Assembly: GCA_963932145.1 (NCBI GenBank)
Contig: OZ010586.1
Location: 74,541,587 to 74,605,586, forward strand
Reading direction: 5' to 3'
Length of the DNA: 64,000 nt
DNA from: Acanthosepion lycidas
Lineage: Eukaryota; Mollusca; Cephalopoda; Sepiida; Sepiidae
Of this stretch, positions 52,791 to 62,097 are shown one piece after another (position 1 is the first letter of the stretch; each line of letters begins with the position of its first letter). The position numbers and the translations under genes were made by a program. The notes under the pieces are model-generated. The model was not told where the DNA came from. It saw only the letters and a program-made list of their open reading frames with translations, and searched no databases.

Positions 52791-52939
52791 ATCTGGAAGA
52801 GATGTGATTAATAAAACATCGATAGAGTTATGAAAACCCCTATTGCTTTCTGTGTACATCAACTATTTGTACATCAAAACGGCACATAATCGAGATGTTA
52901 TTTCTCACACCTATCTGACATTGTTTGTCTTGGATGACT

Positions 52940-53500
52940 AGGGTGCTATGACACTGAAATCTGAAGTAGCTCTAAGATAGCGAACAATGCCTTGCAAAAG
53001 TTAAGCAAAATACTGAGGAACAGAAAAATTCGCTAGAAACGAGGAAAAGAGTACCGAACACTTTCTTAATATTAATCTTCCTACATGACAGTTAATGCTA
53101 GACAATCTCCTCACAGATGAAGAAGAAACTTTAAGCAACATTATGGTTCTACAGCAGGATGTTGAGAATACAATGAACCGAAATTTTAGAGAAAATAGAA
53201 ACAAAATGACCCCTTTACTTAACATCAGGAGCAGATAGTTGTCATTTCTAGGGTACATAATGAGAAAAGAGGGCTTAGAAAATTCTATAATCACAGGACA
53301 GATTGAGGGCAAGAAAGGAAAACAACGCATAACCTACCTAGCGAACTTGAATAAAGTGATGGCGGGAAAAGGTTTAGGAGAGATAGCAAAACGACCGAAT
53401 TTATTAAGAGCTATAAAAGGACAGGAAATAGTGGAAAACCATGATCGCCTACACCCTGAAGGGAGACGACACATAGAAGAAAAATATGTGCTGCGTCCCT
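52940..53500 (+). pseudogene. LINE B C-terminal fragment, plus strand
   Basis: 53239-53480 is open: SFLGYIMRKEGLENSIITGQ, IEGKKGKQRITYLANLNKVM, then LLRAIKGQEIVENHDRLHPE and GRRHIEEK. Upstream 52960-53230 is frameshifted (AMPCKS-, NNSRNEEKST-type debris). This gives the consensus for the short LINE B ends elsewhere. Confidence 0.85.
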
Positions 53501-53579
53501 CACGTGGAAATGTGCCATCCATTATCATTAATCAACAAGCAAAATATCCCTATTTACTTATTATAAATTAAACTACAAT

Positions 53580-54225
53580 AAATTAAGATTCAACAAACGT
53601 TATTGAATAAAACAAGATTGAAATCATGAGTCTCCCTTCACAGTTACCACGTCCCCCAAAATTCTGTGTTCAGGGTCGCGACCAAAAATCTTTAGGAAAC
53701 ACTGCTATAAATCTTATATAAATTTAGCCCTATCAGCCGCTCAGCCTTGAATATCTCTTCCAGTTCTCAAACCCTTAAGATACGGGATTTGCTTTTTGCT
53801 TTTAATTAAAATTGTTTATTGCCAAAAGGGAATGGCTTGTATCGTCTTAACTCATTGGCGGCCATGAGTTTTCTGGCTGCTGTGATTTGACATTTGAAGC
53901 ATCTTTCTTGACAATAGAGAAAACATGGACGCGAAATCTCGCACCAGTTCTCGTATTGTTCAGTATTGCCCGAAACAACACATTCGGCTTTGAGCTGACG
54001 AAAATGTCAAGAGATAAAAGCTAAGAAGTTGAAAATTTGAAAGAGGAAGAAAATAGAAGTCGAGAAACTAGAATATGTATGTATAACTGAATTTATGTAT
54101 ATAAAGTTGTCTTCATATGCCTGTATTTGTCTGTGTGTGCGTGCGTGCGTGTGTGGGGGCAGAGAGAGAAAGACTGAGAGAGAGTTGTACAATTCAGTAG
54201 ACAATGAAAATAAAAGGAAATATAG
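53580..54225. other. No recognised gene
   Basis: Short TG/GA patches at 54130-54185. A conserved-looking ORF is absent. Confidence 0.5.
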
Positions 54226-54229
54226 TAGG

Positions 54230-54440
54230 CAGGTTTTGCATCGACCTTCTTCTATGTGGCATATCCCTTCGAGATGTAAGCAATCATGACTCTCCACAAC
54301 GTCTTGTTTTTTTGCTATGGTAATCCCTGTTCTGTAAAACATTTACACAGGCTCGTTAGGTAGGTTATTCGCTGTTTTCCTTCGTCTCTCTTGTCTTCAA
54401 TATGTCCCATGTGTGTTAAATTCTCCAAGCTTACTTTCCT
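54230..54440 (-). pseudogene. LINE B 3' end, minus strand
   Basis: ATCCCTTCGAGATGTAAGCA, spacer, then AATTCTCCAAGCTTACTTTC. Truncated by the SINE at 54.45 kb. Confidence 0.7.
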
Positions 54441-54444
54441 CATT

Positions 54445-54735
54445 ATATACTCGTTGGGCCTAATCATTACCTAGACGGGTAAACGCTTCGAAATACCAGG
54501 TGCTGTAAGCTTGGATGTGTGGTTGGTGTAATGGATAATGGATCGGAATTATTAATTGGAGAACCGAGTTCCAATTCCAGTCAGGTTTGTTATATTTACT
54601 TTCGCGCAAATATCCTTGGGAAAGCTATAGGTTATTTAAGTATGACTTGTATCAGGAAAATCATTATCTCCGAAAGTTCTTAGAATCTAAAAAATATATT
54701 CTGGCCTTAAATAACCGGCAAAGGATTGATCAAAA
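54445..54735 (+). mobile_element. Chimeric 5S-rRNA/tRNA SINE, 5'-truncated
   Basis: 5S 3' part: CGCTTCGAAATACCAGGTGC then TGTAAGCTT. tRNA part: GGTTGGTGTAATGGATAATG and GAGTTCCAATTCC, the cleanest boxes of this family here. Tail to AAGGATTGATC. Confidence 0.82.
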
Positions 54736-54769
54736 CGAAATCAATCAATATACATGATATAATCACATA

Positions 54770-55620
54770 TATTTGACAAATCGTTGCTCCACGGGAGTGA
54801 AATTCTTCAGATTGAATGCAAGGAAACACTCAATATCATTTTTAATCTCTTCACAATTAATAAACTGTTTTTCATCTAAATATTTTTGTCAGGATCGGAA
54901 AATATGTTAGCCAGATGGAGCAATATCAGGAGGGTAAGGTGGATGAAGCATAAGTTCGATATATAGTATTAGGTTGGTGCAAAAATAATGTCGTTTTCTC
55001 ACATAGTAACATATGTGAAAAAGCGACATTATTTTTGCACCAACCTAATATTATAATCTTTTTCTGGGTGACGTGAGCGAGATTTGGTCTTCATTATTGT
55101 GTAAAAACAGTACGCATTTACAATCAACCAATAAAGAGTATTTTTCTGAACATTATTGTAAAATGCTTCCAATTGACATTTCATTTCCTCCTTTTTTATT
55201 TACTACTTTATAATAGACGACGCCTTTCAAATTTCACCAAACACAGGACACAACTTTTTTTCAGGTATAGCTCTGATTTGCTGGTGGATTTTCCCCTTTT
55301 GCGTTGGGTGCTTACCATTGTTATTTGCGTTGCTTAGAGAACCTATTTTTCATTATTGGTGATGATTTTACCCAGGCTGTGTTCGGTAGTAAGTTCACTC
55401 TTCAATGATGAGCAGAAGGCAACTCTTTGATTAAGCTGATGAGTAATCTAATGACCAAGTTGAAACATTTTTCCCAATTCATAATTGAATTATGACCAAA
55501 GCCTGGCTTGTATTGATCTATTTTGCTAAATCTCGTACAGTTCGCTTAGGATTTTCCTTGACTACCGCTTTACGGAAGCTCAGAATTGATATAAATTCTT
55601 AGTTCAGATCGTGGGGAATA
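54770..55620 (-). pseudogene. mariner transposase pseudogene, minus strand, split by a MITE
   Basis: From 55600 down, in shifting frames: SFRKAVVKENPKRTVRDLAK (helix-turn-helix region), NYELGKMFQLGH, QRVAFCSSLKSELTTEHSLG, then KIITNNEK-stop-VL, where the first catalytic Asp (usually DEKW) is lost. The second catalytic region is near 55110. After the MITE (54969-55048): ELMLHPPYPPDIAPSG with the third Asp, then KYLDEKQFINCEEIKNDIEC. Typical DDD mariner, dead. Confidence 0.82.
54969..55048. mobile_element. MADE1-like mariner MITE, 80 bp
   Basis: TTAGGTTGGTGCAAAAATAA to its complement, TA at 54967-54968 and 55049-55050, inserted inside the mariner transposase pseudogene. Confidence 0.95.
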
Positions 55621-56504
55621 GTAAAAATAAATTAAGGAACATTAATAATGTCAGATATCAAACAAGTAAAGTCAAACATAGTTCTACGTGCTCGCAAATA
55701 AACGGAGAGTCAAAAGACGTTTATATCTCTTGGGACGGCTTTTATTGAGATTTATTGTGAAAATACACAATTATGGCACAAGGTCGAGAAATGTTGAGGG
55801 TTGAGGCTGGTTGTCACTAACTATCTTATATCTAGCTAATCTGATTCACGACCCATTCACTCATTACAATTTCTACATTCACCATAAAAACTAGTACGTT
55901 ACCACTCAATCTTCCATACACCATAATACAGCATCCTCTCAAGGAGGCCCTACAAAACGCGCCCCATGCCATAAACATCTAATGATTATAAAATTTATAT
56001 TTAAAAATTTATGATGACTAAAATGAGAGGGGAGGGAATGAACCCCAAAACAAACTAAATATAAACACAAAGTAAACTAACTATAACTGATGTTAGTAGG
56101 GTCCGTCCAACCCTCAAAAATGAGGGGTCGCTGTATTATGCCCATTTGGACAAAATCAAGAAACTCGCTAAGGGAGTGGGAAATGAGAAAATATAGATGG
56201 ATATGGGAAATAAAAAGCTGACGTAGTCGAGGTAAAAAAAAGGGTCCAAAACAAACTGGGGAGGTTGGGAACAGGCCAGGAACAACACTTACTCACATTA
56301 ACTAGGTACACTGAAGCTTGTCTAACCTAACCAGGGGGGGGTCCATAGGAAAACACCCCGATGTGACGTAGGGTGACCTAGAAGAGAAAATCAAGGCTAG
56401 CCCCGTTCAAACGAGCCAAGCTCGCCTCTCTGACCCATCTTTCGCTGAAGACTGTCAAATGCAAGTGTTTTCTATAAGTTCTAATGTTCATCTTGAGCTG
56501 ATGC

Positions 56505-56822
56505 TCAAAGAATCAGATTAGATCCTGATGAGAAAGACGGTTGCCTCACAAGATTTCCTCCATTCGCATCGTCCAAATCACCATTCGAGTCGTAGCCAGC
56601 AGCGTATGAAACACCATTCGAGAGAGAGGGGGGATTGATAGTAAGGAAAGGGAACGCGTCCCTAACAATCCCACCATATTCGAATCTCCTGTCAATGCGC
56701 GGCGTAGGAAAGCCAACGTCGAGGCGAGTTTGTGGCTCACCAAGTATGGCATTCCCAGCCCCGCATGACACGGACGTTGTGTACAGACACCTCTGTCGGC
56801 CTGATGCTGGCGTCCACTCCAT
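56505..56822 (-). CDS. Hypothetical short ORF in GC-rich island
   Basis: 105 codons starting MEWTPASGRQRCLYTTSV and ending RQPSFSSGSNLIL. It begins about 45 bp after a TATA-like box on the same strand, which is why I list it. No domain, signal peptide or membrane segment is evident. The opposite strand is also open (56635-56901), so base composition alone may explain it. Function unknown; it may be part of a transposon. Confidence 0.25.
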   Translation of the reverse strand: MEWTPASGRQRCLYTTSVSCGAGNAILGEPQTRLDVGFPTPRIDRRFEYGGIVRDAFPFLTINPPSLSNGVSYAAGYDSNGDLDDANGGNLVRQPSFSSGSNLIL

Positions 56823-56859
56823 AAAATGGAGGATAGCGAGCGCTCGAGCGGCTTCCTAT

Positions 56860-56876
56860 GGTCTTTATAGAGAGGA
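56860..56876 (-). promoter_or_regulatory. TATA-like box
   Basis: Minus strand CTCTATAAAGACC in a GC-rich setting, upstream of the ORF ending at 56505. Confidence 0.3.
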
Positions 56877-57060
56877 AGTACGGACAATCAGGAAAACGTA
56901 AGTGGCACACGCCTCCACCCTGCCCTTCACGAACAACCTCCGTCGACGCCAAGTCTGACCCGCCGCGTCGACCTTTGCTAGTACTTCAAACCAATTTTTC
57001 TCCAGCTGGAGATCGGGTCCAAAACAAGCCCCAAGAATGCAGACAGGACCGTCCGTCCAA

Positions 57061-57135
57061 CTGTAGTGTGCGTATTAGAGACAGAGAGACAGAAAGGCAG
57101 AGAGAGAGAGAGAGAGAGAGAAAGAGAGGGGAGAT
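57061..57135. repeat. GA-rich tract
   Basis: Mostly GAGAGA, 57078-57132. Confidence 0.93.
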
Positions 57136-57139
57136 GCTG

Positions 57140-57435
57140 TTGAAATTGTTGGGTGACTAAATAGCTTTTCTCAAAGCAAAGAAATTGACAGAAAATGAAT
57201 TTAGACAAAGTTTAACAAACGTACCTGAAAATATTTAAAAAAAAAAAAAAACTTGTTTCAAAAGGACAGTTTTTCTATACTCTCTCGACAATATTTTTGT
57301 TTTAAAAAAGATTTTTCGCGAAAATTTACAACAAAAATGTTAATTACAGCCTAATAACTAAAAAATATTAAACATTTTCTTTGCCAATTCTCCAGACTAA
57401 AAATGTACAATCCTGATACTCGCGAACTATCTCAA
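57140..57435. other. AT-rich, no gene
   Basis: Poly(A) of about 15 at 57236-57251. Nothing else seen. Confidence 0.5.
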
Positions 57436-57439
57436 TGAA

Positions 57440-57700
57440 CTTTGGTGACTTTCTCGGCGTAGATTATATATAGCACAAGGCCGAAAGTATAGCTCACCCA
57501 TTTGCGATTTCGTAAGCGTAGCTTAAATGTGGCACAAAGCCAACAGTATGTGGTACCCAGTGGTGATTTTCTAAGCCTAGATTAGATGTGGCACAATACC
57601 GAAAGTATGGTGCACCCAGTGACGATCGAACTCACTATTCAGTCGTTGTTAATCTAGCGAGACATGCTTGCTAACCATTATTCTATGCTGAGGTGCCCAA
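57440..57700 (-). mobile_element. tRNA-derived SINE (AAGCGTAGCTT family), three overlapping 5'-repeat units
   Basis: The block TTTCG/TAAGCGTAGCTTA, ATGTGGCACAAGGCC, GAAAGTATGG repeats at about 57448, 57508 and 57565, then CCCAGTGACGATCGAACTCA and GAGACATGCTTGCTAACCAT to 57690. On the minus strand the tRNA head is at the right with box B TTCGATCGTCACTGGG, and the body end is triplicated. Confidence 0.8.
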
Positions 57701-57819
57701 TCTCAACGAATTTATTTGATGAAAGCAAATGAAAGGGTCACCCGGAAAATATATTTTTCCAAGTGTTATAATTACAAAAAAAAAACAAAAACATTTTCAT
57801 GTTTATTTCTTCATAAATA

Positions 57820-58250
57820 TAGTTATCTTGGGTATGACGATAAATTACATCCGGCAGTAAGTTCTCGGAACGGTAGGTTTTTAGGCGCGCGAACTTATCT
57901 CTTGATTTCTCTTGTTCCCAGGTCCACCCTGACCTAGTGTGATTGCACCTGTTAGGGTCCCAGCTATTGAAGTGAACCCCTAAACTGGTGTCAAAACATG
58001 AAAATATTACAATACATTAGAAAAAATATCAGCAATACATTTTCATAGTAAAAAAATTTAAAAAAAAATCCCAATAGTACATTATTGGGAAAAAATTACC
58101 TGGTAAACGTTATTGGACAAAAAAAAATAATACCAGAGCTAATAAGAAAATAAAATTTTGGCATGCGGAGTTGAAATGCCGTTAAATAACCAATCCAGAC
58201 CAAATCATAATTATTGTAAATAATTAATATTTCATTGTCGTTAGTTCATA
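57820..58250 (+). mobile_element. SINE-like repeat (GGGTATGACGAT family) plus AT-rich body
   Basis: CTTGGGTATGACGATAAATT, CACCCTGACCTAGTG, CCCAGCTATTGAAGTGAACC, then AATACATT-rich sequence as at 45.24-45.6 kb. Confidence 0.65.
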
Positions 58251-58273
58251 TATTTTTATTAACTTGTAAACTT

Positions 58274-58327
58274 GTAGGAAAGCCGACGTCGAGGCGAGTT
58301 TGTGGCTCACCAAGTATGGCATTCCCA
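58274..58327. repeat. Copy of a 54-bp segment of the 56.7-kb island
   Basis: Starts GTAGGAAAGCCGACGTCGAG and ends AAGTATGGCATTCCCA. Only one difference from 56702-56755 in the part I compared. It sits exactly before the PLE piece at 58.33 kb. Confidence 0.85.
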
Positions 58328-58510
58328 TACCATGAAAACAACAAATTTAAATTACAGATACTAGAAGCAATTTATATTAAAAAGTTAAAGCCGGCATTGA
58401 ACAGAATCAACTATGAATACTGCATTAATGTTCTGAAATGCCTGTATAGGAATAGTTTTTTCATGCTTTAATGCGCGCGTGACCATGACATTATAGCATA
58501 GAGGAAAAAT
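58325..58510 (+). pseudogene. PLE 3' end: GIY-YIG C-terminus
   Basis: Reads HENNKFKLQILEAIYIKKLK, PALNRINYEYCINVLKCLY, NSFFML and stop. ILEA-IKK-KP-LN is the usual end of GIY-YIG domains in Penelope-like elements. A direct copy lies at 59345-59520 with one visible change (GGAATAG against GGAACAG). Confidence 0.8.
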
Positions 58511-58639
58511 GATTCTTGTAAATCTAATAAAATAAATCGCGTTTAATTCATCCGTTGTCAATTCTTAAGAATAAAGAGAATACATAAAGCTAGTTTCTTA
58601 AAATTCTAAAAACAACTTCTTAAAATCTATATATTAAAT

Positions 58640-58790
58640 TTTGTTAGTCAATTCATCCCCCCTCCCACTAAAATAGCCATTTCTTGACCGATCGAAACCA
58701 AATTTGGGGAAGGAGTACAGCTAAATAAGGGGGTATAAAGTCCATTTAGTTTTACTAGGGTGCGAAGCTTTATGCAATAAAACTTCATTT
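58640..58790. repeat. Interspersed repeat, Helitron/Helentron-like end (copy 1)
   Basis: TGACCGATCGAAACCAAATT, GGGGTATAAAGTCCATT, TTTTACTAGGGTGCGAAGCT and ATGCAATAAAACTTCATT. Copy 2 lies at 60100-60215. Sequences of this style occur at Helitron-type ends, but I see no CTRR terminus or hairpin that would prove it. Confidence 0.5.
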
Positions 58791-58919
58791 ACTTTTTGGA
58801 AGAATTAAGCTTTATTATTTAATATACAAAATATTCCCATAATCTTAAAAACAATTTAATGGTTAAAATTACAAATAATTATTTAATAAAAGTCAATATT
58901 GCTTTTTGTATATCTTTTC

Positions 58920-58922
<3 letters not shown>

Positions 58923-58996
<74 letters not shown>
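58923..58996. repeat. (TA)n microsatellite
   Basis: Pure TA. Confidence 0.97.
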
Positions 58997-58998
<2 letters not shown>

Positions 58999-59039
58999 CA
59001 TTCTGATTGTTTATAACATAATTTTAAAATTATATTAAT

Positions 59040-59220
59040 GGCTAATAAATTACAGATATTATGTCTGCTAATTTTTAATAAAATCCGTTCATACTCATGA
59101 ATAATCTTTCGTTTATTATGTCTGCTAATTAGCAGACATAACGTCTGTAATTTATTCAATCAGACGTGCCTAAAAGAGAATTTGTTGTCTAATACACAAA
59201 TTTTAAATTATATAATCCAG
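59040..59220. mobile_element. PLE terminal-repeat fragments, inverted halves
   Basis: AATTACAGATATTATGTCTG, CTAATTTTTAATAAAATCCG, TTCATACTCATGAATAA (minus sense), followed at once by the plus-sense AATTAGCAGACATAACGTCT and AATCAGACGTGCCTAAAAG. The same words in plus sense are at 59800-59890. Confidence 0.65.
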
Positions 59221-59525
59221 CAGCCGACCGGAACAATATCACCTGGCAATTTAAACCTGGCTTTGTGGAAAGGCAGATAGAATTAAATAATGTTAACTTG
59301 ATAACACTCAACAAACAAAAGCAAGAGATACACAACTATCCTATACCATGAAAACAACAAATTTAAATTACAGATACTAGAAGCAATTTATATTAAAAAG
59401 TTAAAGCCGGCATTGAACAGAATCAACTATGAATACTGCATTAATGTTCTGAAATGCCTGTATAGGAACAGTTTTTTCATGCTTTAATGCGCGCGTGACC
59501 ATGACATTATAGCATAGAGGAAAAT
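59221..59525 (+). pseudogene. PLE 3' end, longer copy
   Basis: Adds, upstream of the shared C-terminus, the stretch 59221-59344 (frames with FKPGFVERQIELNNVNLITL-like debris). Then ENNKFKLQILEAIYIKKLKP and NRINYEYCINVLKCL to a stop near 59485. Confidence 0.75.
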
Positions 59526-59684
59526 TTTCATAATAGATAATTTTTCACATTCTAATAAATGCTCCGTACATTGTCAACCGTTTTGCATTATGAAAAAAAT
59601 TACGGTAATGGATAACAACGCGCATAATTGTATAAATACTAATACTAATGAACAAAATATAGTTTTGTACTACTTGCATCCCTG

Positions 59685-59890
59685 AAGATGATCTTGGAAG
59701 AAGATCGAAAGTACTTGGGAAATGAAAGTAAAAGAAATTTAAACAGCTATAGCACATTTCTCTCATCCTTTAACATCAATAAACGGAAGGTTATTCGTGA
59801 GTATGAACGGATTTTATTAAAAATTAGCAGGCATGATGTCTGTAATTTATTCAGTCAGACATGACTAAAAGAGAATTTGCTGCCTAAATA
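59685..59890 (+). mobile_element. PLE terminal repeat with hammerhead-like hairpin
   Basis: CTGAAGA at 59683, T, GATCTT, loop GGAAG, AAGATC, GAAAGTACTTGGG. Six perfect stem pairs. About 200 bp downstream of the PLE stop codon. Continues GAGTATGAACGGATTTTATT and AATTAGCAGGCATGATGTCT. Confidence 0.65.
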
Positions 59891-59895
59891 CACAA

Positions 59896-59899
<4 letters not shown>

Positions 59900-59956
<57 letters not shown>

Positions 59957-60028
59957 GTTGGTGCAAAAATAATTTCGTTTTCTCTTATAGTAACATATGT
60001 TAGAAAACGAAATTATTTTTGCACCAAC

Positions 60029-60069
<41 letters not shown>
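59900..60069. repeat. (TA)n microsatellite split by a MITE
   Basis: TA 59900-59952 and 60033-60069, with the 80-bp MITE between. Confidence 0.97.
59953..60032. mobile_element. MADE1-like mariner MITE, 80 bp
   Basis: Differs by only a few bases from the copy at 32373-32452. Inserted in a TA microsatellite, so its duplicated TA cannot be told from the repeat. Confidence 0.95.
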
Positions 60070-60071
<2 letters not shown>

Positions 60072-60074
60072 TAT

Positions 60075-60245
60075 GACTTCCATTAGTCCGTCCGTCATAC
60101 CCTCTAGCCATATATTGACCGATCGAAACCAATTTTTTGGGAGATGTGCAAACAGATAAGGGTGTATAAAGTAGTTGGTTTTAGTAGGGTGCGTAGCTTA
60201 ATGCAATAATCTTTCATTATTAGGAAATTTAAAAAACGATTGGTT
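60075..60245. repeat. Interspersed repeat (copy 2 of the 58.64-kb repeat)
   Basis: TTGACCGATCGAAACCAATT, AAGGGTGTATAAAGTAG, TTTTAGTAGGGTGCGTAGCT and ATGCAATAATCTTTCATT. Confidence 0.6.
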
Positions 60246-60249
60246 TGCG

Positions 60250-60473
60250 AAATTGAACGAAATTTTGTGTTTATAAATCTCGGCAAAAATGCGACAATAC
60301 TAAATAGTACGGGGATTTCAATAAGTAACAGTGTGTTGGAAAATTTCTAAGAATAAAAATTGCTGAGACAATAGAAAGCTGTAGCGATATCAAGAGAAAA
60401 AAAAACTTTCTTTTGGAGCACTATTTTTGTATTTTGTTTTCTTTTGCTGGAACATATGTTAAACTTTGCCGAT

Positions 60474-60507
<34 letters not shown>

Positions 60508-60734
60508 CATTATTATTATTATTTCTGAAGGAAGAGATGTGAAAAATGTATGTCGAGAGACGAAAAAGTATTCTACTCAATTTTTCTCCGGACCTTAGTC
60601 CACTAGAATCAAACAGTAAATTCTTTTGCTGATTTGATAGCCTCAGTACATAAATGGTTCTTGCGTTTTTTTGCTGTCTTTTTGTTGCGAGCGAGCAAGC
60701 AAGACAGTTTATTTAGGCATAAGATTTAACTTGC

Positions 60735-60768
<34 letters not shown>
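60250..60768. other. No firm gene; two long T runs
   Basis: T(31) at 60475-60507 and T(28-29) at 60737-60765. Near 60578 a frame reads FSPDLSPLES, like the third catalytic region of Tc1/mariner transposases, but the context is too short to call. Confidence 0.55.
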
Positions 60769-61021
60769 AGCAATACATGGCCGACGAATTTGTGTTCCAA
60801 GAGATTTACATGTTTTGCTTCGGCACGTGCGTATGATACCTGGCTTAGAAAAGATAAGCTTGAACAAAGAGAATCCAATTAACGCATCCGATGCAGCAAT
60901 CAACGGTTTCAAAGCGGCGGTGTTTCACATAGATAAAAAAGATCTTAATAGCTCGTATGACATTATTGACATTTATCCTTCCAATCACGTGGTGAGAAAC
61001 GTGGCGCCCTTATTTTCTTAG
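60769..61021 (+). CDS. Candidate 3'-terminal coding exon, unknown protein
   Basis: A 28-T run followed by ACCAG at 60766-60768 looks like a strong splice acceptor. The frame then stays open for 84 codons: AIHGRRICVPRDLHVLLR, HVRMIPGLEKISLNKENPIN, ASDAAINGFKAAVFHIDKKD, LNSSYDIIDIYPSNHVVRNV and APLFS, ending TAG at 61019-61021. Composition is mixed and protein-like, unlike the low-complexity ORFs around it. I recognise no family. No AATAAA follows closely. It may be a host exon, a retrocopy or a transposon piece. Confidence 0.35.
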
Positions 61022-61144
61022 AAACGTTGGTAAGAATCAGACATTGATTGCGCTCATATACACACGCGAATGCAGAAATGCATTTTATTTATACGTTATT
61101 TACGTATATTTGCGCGTGTATTATTGTGTCTTGGCATTGTTGCT

Positions 61145-61180
61145 GTTATCACGACGTTTCGGCCCCTTCATCAGGTTCTA
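61145..61180 (-). ncRNA. Hammerhead-like motif, degenerate
   Basis: Minus strand: CTGATGA, A, GGGGCC, GAAACGTCGTG. The boxes are good, but stem II has shrunk to GG/CC with a GG loop, so it is probably a decayed copy. Confidence 0.35.
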
Positions 61181-61199
61181 TTCGATCCGGTAACTCTCA

Positions 61200-61574
61200 G
61201 AAAATTTCGAAATGAACTCTTTATGTAATCTATAGTCGTAGATTATTCTCGTTCCGATCAAAATGTCTGGTGTAAAAAAAGACCTTCAGTCTGCTGTTAA
61301 CCGGGACAAAAAGTGGCTTGTTAATTTTAAGGTCTCAAAAAAGGAATTTTCTCTTTATTAATTTGTTCATCTTTCTATTTTCCATCATCATGGCTAATGC
61401 TGACCTCCAGGAGAACAACTCATTGCACCTTCTCGAGTTAACATTATCGGCTGAGATGAAGTGGAAAGACTATACTGAACCCATTGTGAGGTCAGCTTGT
61501 AAGAAATTTGATTCACTGTGTCGTGCTAGACAATTTTACATCTATGTTACTGTTATATACCGTACCTAGCAACA
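61200..61574 (+). pseudogene. LINE A fragment, part 1
   Basis: KDLQSAVNRDKKWLVNFKVS near 61285, then MANADLQENNSLHLLELTLS, AEMKWKDYTEPIVRSACKKF and DSLCRARQF to 61540. The same region as 12.6-12.4 kb (minus). Confidence 0.85.
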
Positions 61575-61990
61575 CTAATGTGTATGTCCCAATCCTAATA
61601 AATACGTTGGACAATATGCTGCCTAAACTGACCACGTGAGCTGTCAGCGTGGGAAGCTCTTGCCGTGTCGAACTCTCTACCTTTAGGAAAAGAGGAACCT
61701 GGACGTGGCTATGCCCTTTGGCATAGCCTCGTCCGGGGAAGTAGACAGATACCCGATCCCGCGTATCCGGAATCTACCGGTAATTTTTGCCTGAGCCCAC
61801 GGGCTCGGATTTCCTCATATTTGGCCTTTTGCCACATCCTACCTCGTGGGGAGGCAGGTAAATATCGTAATATGCTGTCTAAGTAGTCCACCACTAGCAG
61901 TGGTTTACTTACTTCATGCCGCTGACGAGTATTGTATTTTGTTGATGTATAAAGATTCCCATTTTATTTCCAACCTCCGTTTTGGCTATT
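61575..61990 (-). mobile_element. SINE (TGTGGCACAAGGCC family) inserted in LINE A
   Basis: Minus strand: GATGTGGCAAAAGGCC, ATCCGAGCCCGTGGGCTCAG, CGGGATCGGGTATCTGTCTA, GAGGCTATGCCAAAGGGCAT, then AGAGAGTTCGACA. LINE A resumes near 62015. Exact ends and the target duplication are not clear. Confidence 0.75.
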
Positions 61991-62097
61991 CTTCATTCAG
62001 TAAGCCCAAGATTACAACACTTATATATCTATAAGTTTATCATCCCTCCGTGTTTAGAATATGGCTGTCTCATATGGTCCAGTGCTATTGCTATATA
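61990..62097 (+). pseudogene. LINE A fragment, part 2
   Basis: ITTLIYL then YKFIIPPCLEYGCLIWSSAI, the CLEYCCHIWS block seen at 12.2 kb. Interrupted at TA 62096-62097 by a mariner. Confidence 0.8.

Larger units (their letters stand above)
55640..57060 (-). other. GC-rich island of unknown nature (possible LTR-like or gene 5' region)
   Basis: This stretch is less AT-rich than the rest of the window, most clearly at 56340-57050, and nearly free of simple repeats. On the minus strand there is CTCTATAAAGACC at about 56870 (TATA-like), an ATG at 56822 and two AATAAA-type signals near 55740-55755. A 54-bp segment (56702-56755) recurs at 58274-58327, pointing to a repeat. An LTR read on the minus strand is one option; a host CpG-rich promoter is another. 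Confidence 0.45.

Noticed and set aside
55437-55460. CTGATGAGTAATC as hammerhead 5' box
   Set aside because: It lies in a mariner transposase remnant and lacks a stem and GAAA.
60576-60620. FSPDLSPLES as transposase remnant
   Set aside because: Suggestive of the third catalytic region of Tc1/mariner but only ten residues; no upstream support.
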